Shown: one piece after another, positions 1 to 8,611 of the stretch
Numbering within the stretch: the first letter of the stretch is position 1
Layout: each line of letters opens with the position of its first letter
Assembly (NCBI RefSeq): GCF_027111255.2
Contig: NZ_CP114285.2
Coordinates: 62,001 to 126,000, forward strand
DNA length: 64,000 nt
Direction of reading: 5' to 3'
Source of the DNA: Flavobacterium flavigenum
Lineage (GTDB): Bacteria; Bacteroidota; Bacteroidia; Flavobacteriales; Flavobacteriaceae
Position numbers and translations under genes: made by a program
The notes under the pieces: model-generated
Database searches by the model: none
What the model saw: only the letters and a program-made list of their open reading frames with translations
What the model was told of the DNA's origin: nothing

Positions 1-1418
1 GTTTTGTAATTCTTATCTCCGATCTTGGAAATACTGCGTTCCATGTTTCCGGTTGTTAAAACTACTTTCGGAGCCTTTACCACCAATCGTTTTAAAGCTA
101 CAGAAATTTCTTTTTCACTAGGAGCTTTAAAAAAATCATCGTAGAATCTCAAAAATGTTTTTTTTCCATTGTATTCCACTGTTCTCACTACGCGATTCTG
201 TTCTGGTCCAAGATCAATAATTTTCTTAATTTCAGCAGGATTGTATAATTTTTTTAGCTTCATATCCTGTGATTCAACCATTTTTTCAGCAAGCTGTTTG
301 TCGCTTAATCCCGGATTTTGTCGATAAAGTTCTGCATTTGTAGAAGTATCATAATAATAGACATAGTTCATTTCAATTTGTGGAAGATAGCGTGTATATT
401 TAGCAAAGCTGGCAATGTCTTCATTTTGAGAATATGGCATAGCCATATAATAATTTACATCAAGAATATTATCATAAGCCGTAATCTTAATCGGACCATT
501 AATCTGCTTCACAATATCCAAGCTGTTTTGGGTAAGTGTCCTGTCTTTTGTTCGGGTCATATCATAGTAGAAAGTAAGGGCTGCCCTTGATGTAATGTAA
601 CCAAGTGATAATACGACAGTAATTAACAAACTGTATTTTAGGGTTCTTTTTGAAGCCGTTTGTGTGTCACGCCCAGTCTGTAGTTTATAGATACTCAATA
701 CAATAAAAAGACCGCTGACCAACACAAAATAAAGCACATCTTTACTGATAATCAAACCTTCAAGCATTTCATTTGCGCGTCCTGCGATAGATAAAAAATA
801 TGTAATGTCTTTTAGAATCTCAACATCCTGCCAAAGCTTACCAATGAAATTTAAACCTGCTAAAACGACCAAAGTGCTGATAGCAGCTACGACCTGGTAT
901 GACGTAAGACAGGACATAAAAAGTCCGATTGCGGCATAGGTGCAAACTAATAAATACAAGCCAATCAAACCTGAAATAGCAAATTTAACATCCAGGTTTT
1001 CAATAGAAAATCCGGCTATAATAACCTGTATACCCAAAATCGCAATAAAAAGCATACAATATGAAGCAATGGCGAGGTATTTTCCCAATACAATTTCTTT
1101 TATTTTAATGGGTGATGAAAGTAAAAGCTTGATAGAACCGCTGTTAATTTCACGGCTTACCAACCCCATTGTTAATAGTGGGACATACAAATACAGATAA
1201 TTCTGCATTTCAGTAAAAAGTCCGCTGAATCCTGAAAATATAATCTGAGACAAGTTGTCCATTTCCTGCCCGATTTTTTGTGATCTTTCAAAACGTTCGA
1301 TTGAGTCGAAGAATTTCCAACTGGACTGAATTGAAAATATGACTAAAACGACCCAGGCGACAGGAGAATAAAACATCGTGTTGAGTTCTGTTTTAGCAAT
1401 TCTGTATATTGTTTTCAT
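1..1418 (-). CDS. ABC-2 type permease fused to GldG-like (ABC_transp_aux) domain, 3'-truncated by window edge
   Basis: The frame is open from an ATG at 1418 to the left edge (about 472 codons), so the C-terminus is missing. The N-terminus MKTIYRIAKTEL is typical of ABC-2 permeases (GldF-like). About six hydrophobic segments fill the first ~240 residues, with the family phrase VSREINSGSIKLLLSSPI. A further membrane segment (YSLLITVVLSLGYI) precedes an extracytoplasmic part like that of GldG/YhaN-type auxiliary proteins (NSLDIVKQINGPIKITAYDN, then SQDMKLKKLYN). GldF and GldG are usually separate in gliding flavobacteria, so this is more likely a paralogous exporter with both parts joined. The ATPase gene lies 10 bp upstream, which implies an operon. 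The substrate cannot be read from the sequence. Confidence 0.85.
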   Translation of the reverse strand, partial: MKTIYRIAKTELNTMFYSPVAWVVLVIFSIQSSWKFFDSIERFERSQKIGQEMDNLSQIIFSGFSGLFTEMQNYLYLYVPLLTMGLVSREINSGSIKLLLSSPIKIKEIVLGKYLAIASYCMLFIAILGIQVIIAGFSIENLDVKFAISGLIGLYLLVCTYAAIGLFMSCLTSYQVVAAISTLVVLAGLNFIGKLWQDVEILKDITYFLSIAGRANEMLEGLIISKDVLYFVLVSGLFIVLSIYKLQTGRDTQTASKRTLKYSLLITVVLSLGYITSRAALTFYYDMTRTKDRTLTQNSLDIVKQINGPIKITAYDNILDVNYYMAMPYSQNEDIASFAKYTRYLPQIEMNYVYYYDTSTNAELYRQNPGLSDKQLAEKMVESQDMKLKKLYNPAEIKKIIDLGPEQNRVVRTVEYNGKKTFLRFYDDFFKAPSEKEISVALKRLVVKAPKVVLTTGNMERSISKIGDKNYK

Positions 1419-1428
1419 TTGTTTGTAT

Positions 1429-2376
1429 TTAAGAAAGAATAGCGTTTTTAGAAGGTGCTTTTTTAGATAATTGGGCAAAAATTTCGTCAAGGGATACTTT
1501 TTCGAACTGGATTTCGCGTAATTTCCAGTTGTTAGAAACGCTCAGTGCTACGATTTTCTCTGCTATTTCCTGCGTTCCTGAAAAAGTAATTTGTACTTTT
1601 TTAGGAGAAAGATAAACAGCTTCTGTAATTTCTGAAATTTCTTTCAGGATATTAACCGCAGGCGGATTTTCAAAACTGGCGGTTAAAGTATTGGCTTCAA
1701 TATAATTATTAAAAGCATCGAGTGTATCAGAGAAAACCATATGTCCGTTTTCAATCATTCTGATATCCTGGCATGTAGCCTGAACTTCAGAAAGAATGTG
1801 CGAAGAGAATATTACGGCCTTATCCTGAGCAATTTTTTTGATTAGGTTTCTCACTTCCAAAATCTGATTAGGGTCCAGTCCGTTTGTCGGTTCATCCAGA
1901 ACAACAAGCTTCGGTTCATGGATAATGGCTTGGGCGATCCCCACACGCTGCCTGTACCCACCTGATAAGTTTTTGATTAGCCTGTGGCTGAAATGCGAAA
2001 TACCGCATTTTTCTTTTGCTTTTTCGACCGCATTTCTCAAATCTTCTTTTTTTACCAGTCTTAGCTGTGCGCAGTGAATCAAGTATTCATCTACTGTTAA
2101 ATCAAGGTGAAGAGGCGGTGTCTGCGGTAAAAAACCGATTAGTTTTTTAGCTTCGACAGGATTTTTCTTTAAATTGATTCCGTCAATGAATATATTTCCT
2201 TTGGTCTGGTTTAAAACGCCGCAGAGAATATTCATCGTGGTCGATTTTCCGGCTCCATTTGACCCTAAAAGGCCTAAAATCCTGTTTTCTTTGATTTCAA
2301 AACTGATATTTTGTATTGCCCAATCCTTACTGTATTGATGCGACAAGTCCTCAACTCTTACAATTGTTGTCTCCAT
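1429..2376 (-). CDS. ABC transporter ATP-binding protein (GldA-like)
   Basis: Cytoplasmic ATPase of 315 residues that powers the adjacent permease. Visible motifs: Walker A GSNGAGKST (38-46), signature LSGG (137-140), Walker B LVVLDE (157-162) followed by PTNGLDP, and the switch histidine in SSHIL. The last ~85 residues form the DUF4162-like C-terminal part common in ABC-2 exporter ATPases and GldA. It ends 10 bp before the permease start, so the two are almost certainly co-transcribed. A perfect 11-bp hairpin separates it from the susD gene upstream. It belongs to the GldA/NatA group; whether it serves gliding, drug export or something else is open. Confidence 0.93.
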   Translation of the reverse strand: METTIVRVEDLSHQYSKDWAIQNISFEIKENRILGLLGSNGAGKSTTMNILCGVLNQTKGNIFIDGINLKKNPVEAKKLIGFLPQTPPLHLDLTVDEYLIHCAQLRLVKKEDLRNAVEKAKEKCGISHFSHRLIKNLSGGYRQRVGIAQAIIHEPKLVVLDEPTNGLDPNQILEVRNLIKKIAQDKAVIFSSHILSEVQATCQDIRMIENGHMVFSDTLDAFNNYIEANTLTASFENPPAVNILKEISEITEAVYLSPKKVQITFSGTQEIAEKIVALSVSNNWKLREIQFEKVSLDEIFAQLSKKAPSKNAILS

Positions 2377-2390
2377 AGTGTTTTTTAAAT

Positions 2391-2427
2391 TGCAAGAATG
2401 TATTTTTTACTAAAACACATTCTTGCA
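2391..2427 (-). terminator. 11-bp hairpin after the SusD gene
   Basis: TGCAAGAATGT (2391-2401) and ACATTCTTGCA (2417-2427) are perfect complements around a 15-nt T/A-rich loop. It lies 14 nt past the susD stop and 15 nt upstream of the ATPase start. There is no clean T-run after the stem on the minus strand. I read it as a terminator or mRNA 3'-end stabiliser that separates the SusCD operon from the ABC operon. Confidence 0.6.
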
Positions 2428-2440
2428 TCAATTTTAGTGT

Positions 2441-3811
2441 TTAATATCCTGAATTTTGTTTTAAGAAAGGATTAGAGCGAATAGCTTCTTCAGGTATTGG
2501 ATATAAACGGTCAGTAGTTTTCCAGATTTTGTCTGGTAAAATAGACAGGGTTTCATCCAGTTTTCCGTTTCTTTTAAGATCCATCCATCTGTGCCCGTTT
2601 TCTGCAAAAAACTCACGTTGTCTTTCCAGCGCAATTAAATCCAGTAATTGATTAGGATCTGTTAAAGTAGTATTCCCAAGTAATGCTCTGTTTCGAATGA
2701 CATTAATATCTTCCTGAGCTCCAGTAATATCATTTGATTTTACTCTGGCTTCGGCTCTTATCAAATATAACTCTGCCAATCTAAGTACTGTCGAGCGTTC
2801 TGAAAGCGAACTACCAAAATTAACTTTGTACTTATAGGGTGCAACTCCTAAAAATACCCCGCCTCTAAAAATATCAACTGTCCAATTGGTTTTCCTGTCA
2901 TCGCCTTTTTCAAAAAGGGCATTTCCTTTTCTTAATAATGACCGGCCACCGGTTGTAAATACAAAAGCACCTTCATAAGTATAATTGACATTATAATAAG
3001 GTATTTGAAGAATAGATTCCTCATTGTCTGAAATAAATGGACTATTTGACTCACTCAAACCTGTAATTATTTTGTAGGTTCCCGTTTCGTTTAGTACTGC
3101 AGTAGCATGTGTAGCTGCATCAGTCCATTTTCCTAAATACAAATTTACTCGTGAAAGCATAGCCTCAGCAGCCCATTTTGTAGCTCTGATTCTTTGTTGT
3201 TGCTTATATTTTGAATAGTCCGTTGGAAGATCTTTTGAAGCATCAGTTAAATCAAGTATAATTTGTGCATAAACAGCTTCTTGAGAGGATTGCGGCAACA
3301 ATGCAGAAACATCAATATTTGTAGTGAGTACTAATGGTACATCACCCCAAATATTGGTCAGGTAAAAATAACAATAGGCTCTTAAAAATTTTGCTTCTGC
3401 AATCCACTGTTTGCTTTTAACAGGATTGAGGGTAGTGCTTTTGCTCACTCCTTCAATAACATTATTAGCATTATAAATTGTTTTGTATAGTTCTGTCCAC
3501 ATTGAGCCTATGGTACTATCAATATTCTGGATTTCATTACTACTATAAACATTTGCAATGCCATTTTGGGGTATTAATTCGTCAGAAGTCTGTCCAAGAA
3601 TGCTATGTACATTATTGTAGTAAAATGCGGTAACCATACTCTGATAAATTCCGTTTACAGCAGCCTCTGCTGTTGGATCTGAAATATATACAGTTTTAGA
3701 TGATATTTCGTTAACAGGAATGTCGACATCCAGCATATCGTCACAGCCTGTAAGTCCTGCTAAAAGAAAAAACGAAAATATATAGGTATATTTAGTGAAA
3801 ATATTTTTCAT
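2441..3811 (-). CDS. SusD/RagB-family outer-membrane lipoprotein (locus with ECF sigma)
   Basis: Surface glycan- or nutrient-binding partner of the SusC transporter encoded just upstream (11-bp gap). The 456-residue length is short but normal for SusD. The N-terminus is a lipoprotein signal with the lipobox LTGC (Cys23), followed by acidic residues (DDMLDVD) that fit a surface-export signal. The SusD_RagB core is recognisable by WIAEAKFLRAYCYFYL (about 137-152) and by the C-terminal LAELYLIRAEARVK and ERQREFFAENGHRWMDLKR, typical of the TPR-fold body. No enzyme gene follows it, so the cargo is not indicated by context. Confidence 0.95.
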   Translation of the reverse strand: MKNIFTKYTYIFSFFLLAGLTGCDDMLDVDIPVNEISSKTVYISDPTAEAAVNGIYQSMVTAFYYNNVHSILGQTSDELIPQNGIANVYSSNEIQNIDSTIGSMWTELYKTIYNANNVIEGVSKSTTLNPVKSKQWIAEAKFLRAYCYFYLTNIWGDVPLVLTTNIDVSALLPQSSQEAVYAQIILDLTDASKDLPTDYSKYKQQQRIRATKWAAEAMLSRVNLYLGKWTDAATHATAVLNETGTYKIITGLSESNSPFISDNEESILQIPYYNVNYTYEGAFVFTTGGRSLLRKGNALFEKGDDRKTNWTVDIFRGGVFLGVAPYKYKVNFGSSLSERSTVLRLAELYLIRAEARVKSNDITGAQEDINVIRNRALLGNTTLTDPNQLLDLIALERQREFFAENGHRWMDLKRNGKLDETLSILPDKIWKTTDRLYPIPEEAIRSNPFLKQNSGY

Positions 3812-3822
3812 AATTTGTAGAA

Positions 3823-6800
3823 TTAAAATGTAAACTGAGTTCCAAAAGTTATTGTACGTAATGGAGGCAATGCCAATCCTTGTGTTTCTGGATCAAGCCC
3901 TTTATATTTGGTAAAGGTTACTAAATTCTGCCCCTGAAGCGAAAGACGGATTGCTTTTATATATTTCTGAGTTCTTTCCTTTAGAGGAACCTGGTAAGAG
4001 GCATTTACATTTTTAAGTTTTATATAAGATGCATCGATCATAGTAGCATTTGACCCCATATAATCATAGAAGCCACTCTGATAACCTGAGCTTAGAACAT
4101 TTCCTTGTGCCAAGTAATCTCTATACTCATCTATCTGAAAATTAGCATTACTATAAGGATATCCTGGCTGAGCACCCTGAGTAGCCATTAATGTTGTGCC
4201 ATCCTGTTTTACGAATTGGAATAGAAAGTCAAGAGTAAAGGCTTTATAGCTAATTGTATTTGAGATACCGCCATAATATTTTGGATATACTGGACCATAA
4301 TATTCTCTGTCCCCCACTTTTGTATCTGCTAATCCGCGGGAAATTTTTCCGTCCCCGTTTGCATCTTTAAATTGTGGTTCTCCATTAATATTGCCTGTAT
4401 AAGTATATAAATATCGGCTGCCTAAAGGTCTGCCCACAACGTATTGAGAGTAATAGCTGGTAAATTCAATACCATCAAATTTGGCTAATTTATTTGAGTT
4501 AGTCGAAATATTAAAAGAAGTTGACCACGTTAAATCTTTGGTACGGATGTTTGTTGTACTTAAAGTGAATTCCCATCCTTGATTTTCAACTTGAGCAGGT
4601 AAATTTGCTGTATAAGTGGTAAATCCTGCTTGTGGACTAAGTGTATAATCGACTAATTGATTACTGGAACTATTTTTGTAATAAGCTGTAGTGAAAGAAA
4701 TACGATCCTTAAGGAAACTTAAATCTAAAGCTGCTTCAAATTTCTTGGTAAGCCCCCATTTAATATTTGGATTGGCAATTTTGGTAGCCACCATAGAAGG
4801 ATTTCCAAGACCATAAGTGCGTGCTTGATAAGTATCGGCATATCTGTAATTTCCAATCTCGTCGCTTCCAATTTCTCCATAGCTGGAGCGGATTTTACCA
4901 AAACTTAGCCATGAGTTGTCCTTTAAGAACTTTTCTTCGGTAAAAATCCATGCTCCTCCAACAGAACCAAAATTTCCATAACGGTTATTAGCACCAAATT
5001 TAGAAGAACCATCTCTTCTGAAGTTTACATTCAGAATGTATTTGTTTTCAATATTATAATTAAGTCTGCTGAAAAGAGAAATGTATTTGTATTCTGAACT
5101 TCCATTAGATGCAGATATTGTTCCTGCAGCTGCTACATTACCAATCAAATTATCAGAAGAATATTCTGAGGCACTTAAAAAAGCCGGCATTTCAGCTTTT
5201 CTGTCCTGCCACGATCCTCCAACAAGTGCTGTAAGGTTGCCTTTCCATAATTGGGTTGTATAATTAAGCTGAGGCTCTATGGTAAAATTATTGGTATTGT
5301 TTGTTGAAGTAGTGTAAGATCTATTTGTATCATATCCATTCGCTTCGTCATATACGTAGTTACTGGCAGACGCAGGCATAAACTGTTTTGTAAGCATTTG
5401 AGCCCTTCCGTATCCCAAATCTGTTTTAAAAGAAAGCCCTTTTACGATTTCATATTGAAGGGCTAAACTGGTAATTAAGTTAAGTCCTTTATCATCAACT
5501 CTTTTTCCTAACGCAGCAAGAGGATTAATATCACTAAAATAATCCGGAGACCAGTAATAACTGCCATCTGCATTATAAATTGGGCGGTTGGGAGCAGTGC
5601 CTACTGCATAAGTTGTGATATCAAAAAAAGGAAGCTGATTATGATCTGTTGATAAAAGGACAGATGCTCCTATTTTTAATTTTTTATCCAGTGTGCTGTG
5701 ATTTAAATTAAAGTTTGTAGAGAATTTATCGTAGGTGAAATCTCCGGGTACAACAGTAGTTTCTTTATGGTAAGCGGCACTTAAAAGAAAGTTTGTGGTA
5801 TCATTTCCACCTCTTAATGAACCTGAATAATTATTGAAATTTGCTGTACCACCTATCAATTTTTTCTGCCAGTTGGTGTATGCATTAGGATCCCAGTCTG
5901 TAATAGCAATACCGTTACTATCCACATTTGCAACATCACCATTATTGTCTAAGGCAGTTTGTAGCATATTCAGGTAAGCAGGGGTATCTAATGTTTTTAT
6001 CATATGGGCTACTTCAGAGACCCCGGAGTTTGTCGTTATAGTAAATTCTGTTTTTCCAGCCTTTCCTTTTTTGGTTGTAATAAGTACAACACCATTAGCT
6101 CCTCTTGAACCATAAATGGCCGTAGCATCAGCGTCTTTAAGGATTTCAATACTTTCTATATCATTTGGATTCAGAATGTTTAATGGGCTTGTTCTTTTTT
6201 GTGCTCCCCTAACAACTTGCATATTTGCCTGACCTCCATCTTTTTGAGACTGTTCTTTTATATCATCACCTATATAAGGAACTCCGTCTATAATATAAAA
6301 GGGTAGGTTGTCTCCCTGAATAAAATTTCGACCACGTATACTAATATTCATATCGCTTCCTGCATATCCTGATGTCTGTGTAACAAAAACCCCCGGAGTT
6401 CTTCCTTGTAATGTTTGCAAAATGTTAGTTACCGGCTGTTTTTCAATATCTTCAGCTGTAATTTTAACTACAGATCCTGTATTTGTTCTTTTGGTAGTTG
6501 TCCCATAACCAATTACTACGATTTCATCAAGTTTAGCTAAATCTGGCTGCATTTTGATGGTAACTGTAGTTTGGTTTTCGACTGTAACATCTTGTGTTTT
6601 ATACCCTAAGTAGGATATTCTGAGTACATGTTTTCCTGATGGTAATTCTATAGAGAATTGCCCATCGAAATCAGATACCCCATGCTTGTTACTTCCAACA
6701 AGAAAAACGCTCACCCCGGGTAGAGGAAATCCGTTTTCATCTAAAATTTTTCCGCTTAGGTAATAATTAGCTTCGGCTTTTGTCTCTTTGAGATTTTCTT

Positions 6801-7200
6801 TTTTATAAACAATAACATTTTGATCTACTTGTTTATAAACCAGATTACTGCCCTGAAATGCAGCATTTAAAATTTCACTTACTGATCTTCTCCCTTTTGG
6901 TGTACTAATTTTAGGGAAATTATTAATAAGCTGTGGCTGATAAGCGAACAGTAATCCCGTTTTATTTTCAATAGTTTTAAACAGGGTTTTAATATCCTGA
7001 TTGTGAAGTTCAATATCAACAGATATCGTTTCTAAACTCTGACCACTCATTTCATTTGCAAATACCATAGGAGTACCGCACGTGAGTAAAAAAATGTAGA
7101 ATAAACTGATGCGCATGATCATGATGGTTTTTTTTGAAAGCCCGAACAAAGAATTGTTCTTTTCACTTTCAAACATGGTTGTTTTAAAGCGTAATTTCAT
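3823..7200 (-). CDS. SusC-type TonB-dependent transporter with N-terminal STN signalling domain
   Basis: Outer-membrane active importer, 1125 residues. In order: a long N-terminus whose hydrophobic signal stretch sits at about 28-49 (MRISLFYIFLLTCGTPMVFA); an STN domain at about 60-130, the signalling part that contacts a FecR-type anti-sigma factor; a carboxypeptidase-D-like domain at about 148-220; the plug (DEIVVIGYGTTTKRTNTGSV, then IYGSRGANGVVLITTKKGK); and a C-terminal beta-barrel ending in phenylalanine. The STN domain, and the sigma and FecR genes upstream, indicate surface-to-nucleus signalling: substrate binding releases the ECF factor. Its 5' end is overlapped on the opposite strand by a predicted small RNA promoter. 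The start could also be the Met at residue 27 or 29. Confidence 0.96.
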   Translation of the reverse strand: MKLRFKTTMFESEKNNSLFGLSKKTIMIMRISLFYIFLLTCGTPMVFANEMSGQSLETISVDIELHNQDIKTLFKTIENKTGLLFAYQPQLINNFPKISTPKGRRSVSEILNAAFQGSNLVYKQVDQNVIVYKKENLKETKAEANYYLSGKILDENGFPLPGVSVFLVGSNKHGVSDFDGQFSIELPSGKHVLRISYLGYKTQDVTVENQTTVTIKMQPDLAKLDEIVVIGYGTTTKRTNTGSVVKITAEDIEKQPVTNILQTLQGRTPGVFVTQTSGYAGSDMNISIRGRNFIQGDNLPFYIIDGVPYIGDDIKEQSQKDGGQANMQVVRGAQKRTSPLNILNPNDIESIEILKDADATAIYGSRGANGVVLITTKKGKAGKTEFTITTNSGVSEVAHMIKTLDTPAYLNMLQTALDNNGDVANVDSNGIAITDWDPNAYTNWQKKLIGGTANFNNYSGSLRGGNDTTNFLLSAAYHKETTVVPGDFTYDKFSTNFNLNHSTLDKKLKIGASVLLSTDHNQLPFFDITTYAVGTAPNRPIYNADGSYYWSPDYFSDINPLAALGKRVDDKGLNLITSLALQYEIVKGLSFKTDLGYGRAQMLTKQFMPASASNYVYDEANGYDTNRSYTTSTNNTNNFTIEPQLNYTTQLWKGNLTALVGGSWQDRKAEMPAFLSASEYSSDNLIGNVAAAGTISASNGSSEYKYISLFSRLNYNIENKYILNVNFRRDGSSKFGANNRYGNFGSVGGAWIFTEEKFLKDNSWLSFGKIRSSYGEIGSDEIGNYRYADTYQARTYGLGNPSMVATKIANPNIKWGLTKKFEAALDLSFLKDRISFTTAYYKNSSSNQLVDYTLSPQAGFTTYTANLPAQVENQGWEFTLSTTNIRTKDLTWSTSFNISTNSNKLAKFDGIEFTSYYSQYVVGRPLGSRYLYTYTGNINGEPQFKDANGDGKISRGLADTKVGDREYYGPVYPKYYGGISNTISYKAFTLDFLFQFVKQDGTTLMATQGAQPGYPYSNANFQIDEYRDYLAQGNVLSSGYQSGFYDYMGSNATMIDASYIKLKNVNASYQVPLKERTQKYIKAIRLSLQGQNLVTFTKYKGLDPETQGLALPPLRTITFGTQFTF

Positions 7201-7207
7201 AAATTTG
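7179..7207 (+). promoter_or_regulatory. Predicted promoter antisense to the susC start
   Basis: TTG at 7179-7181, an 18-nt spacer, and a perfect TAnnTTTG box (TAAATTTG, 7200-7207) match the known Bacteroidota promoter pattern (TTG, 17-23 nt, TAnnTTTG). It reads plus-strand, away from the susC coding region, and the predicted start near 7213 lies about 35 nt before a T-tailed hairpin. Confidence 0.55.
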
Positions 7208-7212
7208 CTTGT

Positions 7213-7281
7213 TTTTAATGGTTACTGGTTTAATTATTAAGAATCGAGGCCATCTGGTGTAGGAGCTGGATGGCTTTTTTG
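7213..7281 (+). ncRNA. Predicted cis-antisense small RNA over the susC leader (DonS-like)
   Basis: A plus-strand transcript of about 69 nt is predicted from the TAAATTTG box at 7200-7207 to a rho-independent terminator at 7247-7280. It would be complementary to the minus-strand susC leader about 13-81 nt upstream of the start codon. No plus-strand protein gene lies nearby to need that terminator. Established parallel: in Bacteroides fragilis the DonS antisense RNA lies at the same place, between an anti-sigma gene and susC, and represses a locus controlled by an ECF sigma factor. The existence of the RNA here is inferred from promoter and terminator only. Confidence 0.5.
7247..7280 (+). terminator. 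Rho-independent terminator, plus strand, between fecR and susC
   Basis: GCCATC (7249-7254) pairs with GATGGC (7269-7274), extended outward by a G-U and an A-U pair, and is followed by six T (7275-7280) on the plus strand. Both flanking genes are on the minus strand, so it does not end either. It probably ends the antisense RNA. Confidence 0.6.
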
Positions 7282-7332
7282 TATTTATTATAGATTTTGG
7301 TTTTAAGGTTAATATTTATTTTATTTAGCTTT

Positions 7333-7346
7333 CTAAAGTAGGAGGT
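7333..7346 (-). promoter_or_regulatory. Candidate ECF-sigma element upstream of susC
   Basis: On the minus strand this reads ACCTCCTACTTTAG, about 133 nt before the susC start. A near copy (ACCCCCTACTTTTAG) lies about 56 nt before fecR at 8470-8484. Two such copies before the two regulated genes suggest a shared promoter or operator of the sigma/anti-sigma system. Confidence 0.4.
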
Positions 7347-7370
7347 TTAGTCAGCCTTTTTCTTTTTTAA

Positions 7371-8414
7371 TTATTCGCAGCCTTTTCCATCCAAAATGAT
7401 GGTTCCGGTTTTGTTGTAACGATATTCTGTTTCAATAACACTCGAAATTACTTTTAAGACATGATCCAGATCTTCATCATTAAGGAAACTCGCGGTTATC
7501 CTGCAATTCCTGATTTTTTCATTCGATAATAAAATCTGTACTTTGTATTTCTGCGAAATTAAAGCAACAGCTTCTTCCATATTGATATCGTCCAGAATCA
7601 GGTAGTTGCTTTTCCATTCGGTTACAACGGCAGCACTTATTTTATTCTGTTCAAAACTTAAATTATTTTTATTTACTTTAATCTGCTGATTAGGAGTTAT
7701 TATACCATATATTTTTTCTGCATCTCCAACCTGAACTTTACCTCTTGTCACCGTAACTTCTATATTTTTAGAAGAATCAAAAGCATTAATATTAAATGCA
7801 GTACCCAAAACTTTCGTCTGTACCTTGCCGGTATGTACGATGAAAGGCTTCTTTTCGTTTCTTTTGATGTCAAAAAAAGCTTCCCCGGTGAGGGTTACTT
7901 CACGCGTTTTGTTACCAAAAGAATTCTGTTCATATTTTAAGGTACTATTGTCGTTCAGTATAACCGTACTTCCATCTGGCAGACGAACCAATTGTTTTCC
8001 GCTAAAGTCTACCGAAGTATTTTCTGCAATTACAGGTTGCTCAGTAACGGGAATAGTATTTTCTGTTTTTGGTTTAAAAAACAGGCTGTTGCCAATCGCG
8101 ATTAAAGCAATGATACTCGCTGCAGCGAAGAGCAGGCGCACGACCACCTTTTTATTGCTTCTTTGTGGTTCTAATGAAACCACTTTTTGGCTATTTTCTG
8201 AATCTGACAAAATCCTGTTGAGTATGTAATCGCTCTTTTCCTTGTCTAACAATTCAGAAGAAGGATTTTCCCTAAGCATCAAATCAATTTTTTCTTTTAA
8301 GAAGTCGTCATGATAATTCAGCTGGATCATTTCCATCAATTTCTGCTCATCAGAAACCGACAATTTATTCTTCAGATAGCTTTCAAATAATTCTTCGAAT
8401 TTTTTTTGCTGCAT
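7371..8414 (-). CDS. FecR-type anti-sigma factor
   Basis: Inner-membrane regulator of 347 residues that holds the ECF sigma factor until the STN domain of the SusC partner signals. The cytoplasmic N-terminus (about 1-85) should bind sigma. One membrane segment follows (VVRLLFAAASIIALIAIGNS, about 91-110). The periplasmic FecR domain covers about 130-230 (VRLPDGSTVILNDNSTLKY, GEAFFDIKRNEKKPFIVHTG, VLGTAFNINAF). The C-terminal DUF4974 domain (about 270-343) is STN-like (DDINMEEAVALISQKYKVQI). It lies between the sigma gene (197 bp upstream) and susC (170 bp downstream), the standard Bacteroidota order. Confidence 0.95.
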   Translation of the reverse strand: MQQKKFEELFESYLKNKLSVSDEQKLMEMIQLNYHDDFLKEKIDLMLRENPSSELLDKEKSDYILNRILSDSENSQKVVSLEPQRSNKKVVVRLLFAAASIIALIAIGNSLFFKPKTENTIPVTEQPVIAENTSVDFSGKQLVRLPDGSTVILNDNSTLKYEQNSFGNKTREVTLTGEAFFDIKRNEKKPFIVHTGKVQTKVLGTAFNINAFDSSKNIEVTVTRGKVQVGDAEKIYGIITPNQQIKVNKNNLSFEQNKISAAVVTEWKSNYLILDDINMEEAVALISQKYKVQILLSNEKIRNCRITASFLNDEDLDHVLKVISSVIETEYRYNKTGTIILDGKGCE

Positions 8415-8469
8415 GTCCTGTATATTAAGTTAGTGCTTATTTAAAATTTGAGGTTATTTTTTTAGTATA

Positions 8470-8484
8470 CTAAAAGTAGGGGGT
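8470..8484 (-). promoter_or_regulatory. Candidate ECF-sigma element upstream of fecR
   Basis: The minus strand reads ACCCCCTACTTTTAG, closely matching the element at 7333-7346 before susC. It lies in the 197-bp sigma-fecR gap, which is otherwise a low-complexity A/G-rich stretch (8520-8585). Confidence 0.4.
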
Positions 8485-8611
8485 AGTACCTGTTTTTAGC
8501 ATGTTTTTATTATAAAGACAGTTAAAAAAAGGGGAGGGAGTAGTTGAAAGTAAAAAAAAAGTAAAAAAATGGTAAAAAAATAGCAAAGGATGCCTTTTTG
8601 AAAGAAAATTT

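Noticed and set aside
318..1200. Plus-strand frames of 90 and 86 codons (318-590, 940-1200)
   Set aside because: They lie antisense to the ABC-2 permease frame, which has clear family features, and their translations look like no protein.
8520..8590. A/G-rich run resembling a simple repeat
   Set aside because: Irregular low-complexity sequence without a repeat unit; only leader DNA between the sigma and fecR genes.
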